Origin: a virus
Strand: one strand, 5' to 3'
Virus record (IMG/VR): IMGVR_UViG_3300027712_000063
Location: 1 to 42,126 of that record
Length of the DNA stretch: 42,126 nucleotides
Part shown: in pieces, positions 40,901 to 42,126 of the stretch
Layout: every line of letters starts with the position of its first letter
How positions within the stretch are numbered: position 1 is the stretch's first letter
Made by a program: the position numbers and the translations under genes
The notes under the pieces: generated by a model
The model's database searches: none
What the model was told of the DNA's origin: nothing
The model's input: only the letters and a program-made list of their open reading frames with translations

Positions 40901-42126
40901 TTGTGTTTTATTGTTGGCAATAACTACAGTTGAAGTTGAAGCATTAAAAATACCAGCTCCATTAATAAGTTGTTGAAAGTTAGCTGTGCTATTTCCCGAA
41001 GCAATGACTAAATTAATAGCATTTGCATTTCCTACTCCATCATTAATAGAGAAGAGAGTAGCAGAAGTTCCGATTTGATTGTCGGTGATATTAGTAGCAG
41101 AAGATTGAATTGTCCAATCTCCAGAGCCAAGAACATCGATACCATTAAAATATAATCTATCTGCTACTCTGGCTACTGGTACTGTTGTAGTTGAAATATA
41201 TGAACCTGGATAAGCAACATTTTCAACTTGTGTTCCCCAAATATAAACACCAGAAGTTGAATCTCCAACATAAGTAGTAGCAGATGTATGATTTCCGTTT
41301 AAAATATATATAACAGCCTGTGCTGATGTAGTAGTTGAACTTACAACTCCAGTAACCGAAACTCTCCACCAATTATTAGGAAGAGATTTCATGGTCATTG
41401 GACCTAAACTACTTGTAATTCCGCCTGTCGCACCAGAAAAGATTCCAGTAGAGGTATCAAAAGAAGCAAAAAACAGATTAGCACCATTAATGCTATCATT
41501 AAGTTTTAATCTAATTGAAGTTTTTTCTGCTCCTTTAACAAAGGTACTAAATGTTACGTTTGCTCCTGCGGTCAATCCTGTTACGGTTTGAAGAATATAG
41601 TGTTCTACGGCTGCACCAGATTGAGTATTTGCGACAATCTTATCTGCTGTCATAGTAAGGTCTGGAGCAATACTTGTGTCCATCAAAGTACTATTAGAGA
41701 CTACGGCTCCTTTAGTCCAAGAAGTACTTGTAGTATTTTGAGACTGTGATAATCTATTTTGAGCACTTCCCTCCATCAAAATGCCTAGATCAGTAATACG
41801 AGGAATGTTATTTGCAAAGGAGGTTAGAATACCATTAGCATATGATGCATAGGACATCCCTGCCCCGCCAATAGTTCTTGTAAAGTTATAACCAGCAACA
41901 GCATTAACACTTGATACGGCAGCATTTGTTGCGCCATATTGATAATAATTGTTAATGAAGTCAAGCACATAGCTAGCGCCAGCATAGATCGAAGAACCAA
42001 GTGTAACATACGTAGAGGAGTTCTTCTTATTCTCTAGAAACACAACAGTATTAGAGACATAGACGTTTGCACTAGAAGTATAGCCTGTACCGCCATCAAC
42101 AAGGGTAAACGAAACCTTACCAGTAC
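37904..42126 (-). CDS. gp7-like baseplate wedge protein with inserted carbohydrate-binding modules, partial at its N-terminus
   Basis: The frame is open through to the right edge: upstream of an internal GTG at 42043 the sequence reads KVSFTLVDGGTGYTSSANVY, so the true start is beyond the window. About 1406 residues are visible. About residues 110-330 of the visible part contain NWWRVSVTGV and GVYIWGTQVENVAYPGSYIS, a carbohydrate-binding-like beta-sandwich common in phage tail proteins, followed by a LamG-like unit ending FLNGYVKNFVVYPAG. Then come 'FxxGETxxQ' and 'VTGxGTxFxxxL' modules. The C-terminal domain (YIHDNYYYQEFSYEVQAG, then LLHVSGTQMFGRVI) matches the C-terminal domain of T4-like baseplate wedge proteins. 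It is assigned gp7-like mainly from gene order. Confidence 0.7.
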   Translation of the reverse strand, partial: TGKVSFTLVDGGTGYTSSANVYVSNTVVFLENKKNSSTYVTLGSSIYAGASYVLDFINNYYQYGATNAAVSSVNAVAGYNFTRTIGGAGMSYASYANGILTSFANNIPRITDLGILMEGSAQNRLSQSQNTTSTSWTKGAVVSNSTLMDTSIAPDLTMTADKIVANTQSGAAVEHYILQTVTGLTAGANVTFSTFVKGAEKTSIRLKLNDSINGANLFFASFDTSTGIFSGATGGITSSLGPMTMKSLPNNWWRVSVTGVVSSTTTSAQAVIYILNGNHTSATTYVGDSTSGVYIWGTQVENVAYPGSYISTTTVPVARVADRLYFNGIDVLGSGDWTIQSSATNITDNQIGTSATLFSINDGVGNANAINLVIASGNSTANFQQLINGAGIFNASTSTVVIANNKTQVAVTKNSTAIRASATANAAKSIGTWTTPPYSTNNLLIGYLGAPTGGSAFLNGYVKNFVVYPAGVTDTRLVTLGTIPTSASSPWFTISFSNISPYVTGNVTTFDTSLAVGGGFYFSNGFNIGYINSITNSTYLTLDSNSTIAYSGNAVFYSGNTTPDFEILETVKQPLTSFQYFSGVGNTALFKVGAALTGYYANNSQAANGFVVAYSNTSSTAGTVVISVVNGAFLTATSIAVSSNTLVNAQASGNTLDISATGVVIGSNTATSRVNGASGLVSINKTLYANGAILYGVSSNTFSNTVSKSTGTLAKFSVGTISGSETLTLFTDLVGANNSANVPFSSIKLDGSNSGVLVATGTGTITCNTATNAVTGIGSSFLADLSAVNFSNGGVISTFSNTTVTGSGTSFNTQLLPGYILYYTANSTIIGTVSSITSATSLKLTTAAPYTATSVNMTFSKGNIVPISIYASNGYYLGTVNTVTSATALTLTANASANLVSGVYQYSYGGYGFPKSPQAGLYNLLSDVLAVNTFTLGTIASLTAINPGIDYNADPFVLVRDNVIAGFNRKNFNIGINNLSGSFNAGDTITQQLSQSGVSFSVGTTSGTYANGTITCNTATANVTGVGTTFTALVSNGYAIYANGVFAGTVASVTNNTLLILSGSSVTNAVSNGFTYASNTSFITSEGIYQPSTNALGTVSAYNAGSMQLTNIIGTFSTGQTIIGLASKLRANISTAITTTAATSYQKGTVISSNTTNLYIKRGSFNTSFSPGVAIYDANSAASANIVSATQDNLSAAMGTNALVTAKVKTAIGIATALEVIASGYGYDQTTQTWETNISYNAGAKVYYSGDGLYYVATQNVPLTAGAPSAAPSYWTSYTDVELVSTGNNPYVIAGNALIEKQGKGTGYWKNNKGKLNSDKYIHDNYYYQEFSYEVQAGRSIDKYSDILQQLLHVSGTQMFGRVIKSSNLDVPVYVPSSTITIKTDSNPTLDFSYTDNSMYIPLLVL

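Noticed and set aside
42041-42043. GTG as start of the gp7-like protein
   Set aside because: The frame stays open to the window edge with structural-protein-like sequence, and no ribosome site precedes the GTG.

Overview
This window is a piece of a T4-like myovirus genome (Caudoviricetes, contractile tail). Read on the minus strand from high to low coordinates, it carries the T4 late structural order: a gp7-like baseplate wedge protein (running off the right edge), a gp8-like wedge protein, a gp10/DUF4815-like protein and its companion, a large fibre and adhesin region, then neck protein gp13, neck protein gp14, tail terminator gp15, small terminase gp16 and large terminase gp17 (running off the left edge). 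No T4 gp9, gp11, gp12 or fibritin was recognised; repetitive fibres occupy that interval. The DNA is AT-rich. A marine or freshwater proteobacterial host that makes ubiquinone is plausible because a Coq4-type protein and a heptose/LPS gene set are present, but the host is inference.

Region 1 (1-2661, minus): gp17 (partial), gp16, gp15 and gp14, tightly packed. Region 2 (2662-7750, plus): an inverted cassette of nine genes inserted between gp14 and gp13. It is driven by a near-consensus bacterial sigma70 promoter with an extended -10, and encodes a secreted small protein, a conserved unknown protein, a glutaredoxin, a WYL_2-like small protein, a 56-residue protein, a GalE-like epimerase, a GT4 glycosyltransferase, a HddA-like heptose-7-phosphate kinase and a GmhA-like phosphoheptose isomerase. 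It looks like an early-expressed sugar/surface-modification island inside the late region.

Region 3 (7747-14329, minus): gp13, an Ala/Thr-rich fibre (856 aa), a small structural protein, a 635-aa structural protein and two smaller proteins. Region 4 (14400-18229, minus): an unusual enzyme block of two 2-oxoglutarate/Fe(II) oxygenase-like proteins, a Coq4-family protein with an intact HDxxH-x11-E motif, a cupin-like protein, a DUF6065-like protein and small proteins. It lies directly downstream of a 487-aa collagen-like, glycine-rich protein rich in Asn-Pro-Gly. Region 5 (18229-42126, minus): the glycine-rich adhesin, a 2395-aa repeat fibre and the giant baseplate/tail proteins.

Candidate T4-type late promoters (TATAAATA, GATAAATA or TCTAAATA) lie about 28-37 nt upstream of several minus-strand genes (gp14, gp13, the 635-aa protein, the 89-aa protein, the 922-aa protein and the gp8-like protein). 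The most interesting points are the Coq4 homologue in a phage tail-fibre locus, the prolyl-hydroxylase-like oxygenase near a collagen-like adhesin, the inverted heptose cassette whose promoter overlaps a divergent late promoter, and the module sharing among virion proteins. No stretch over 300 bases lacks a gene, and no tRNA, CRISPR array, integrase or insertion sequence was seen.
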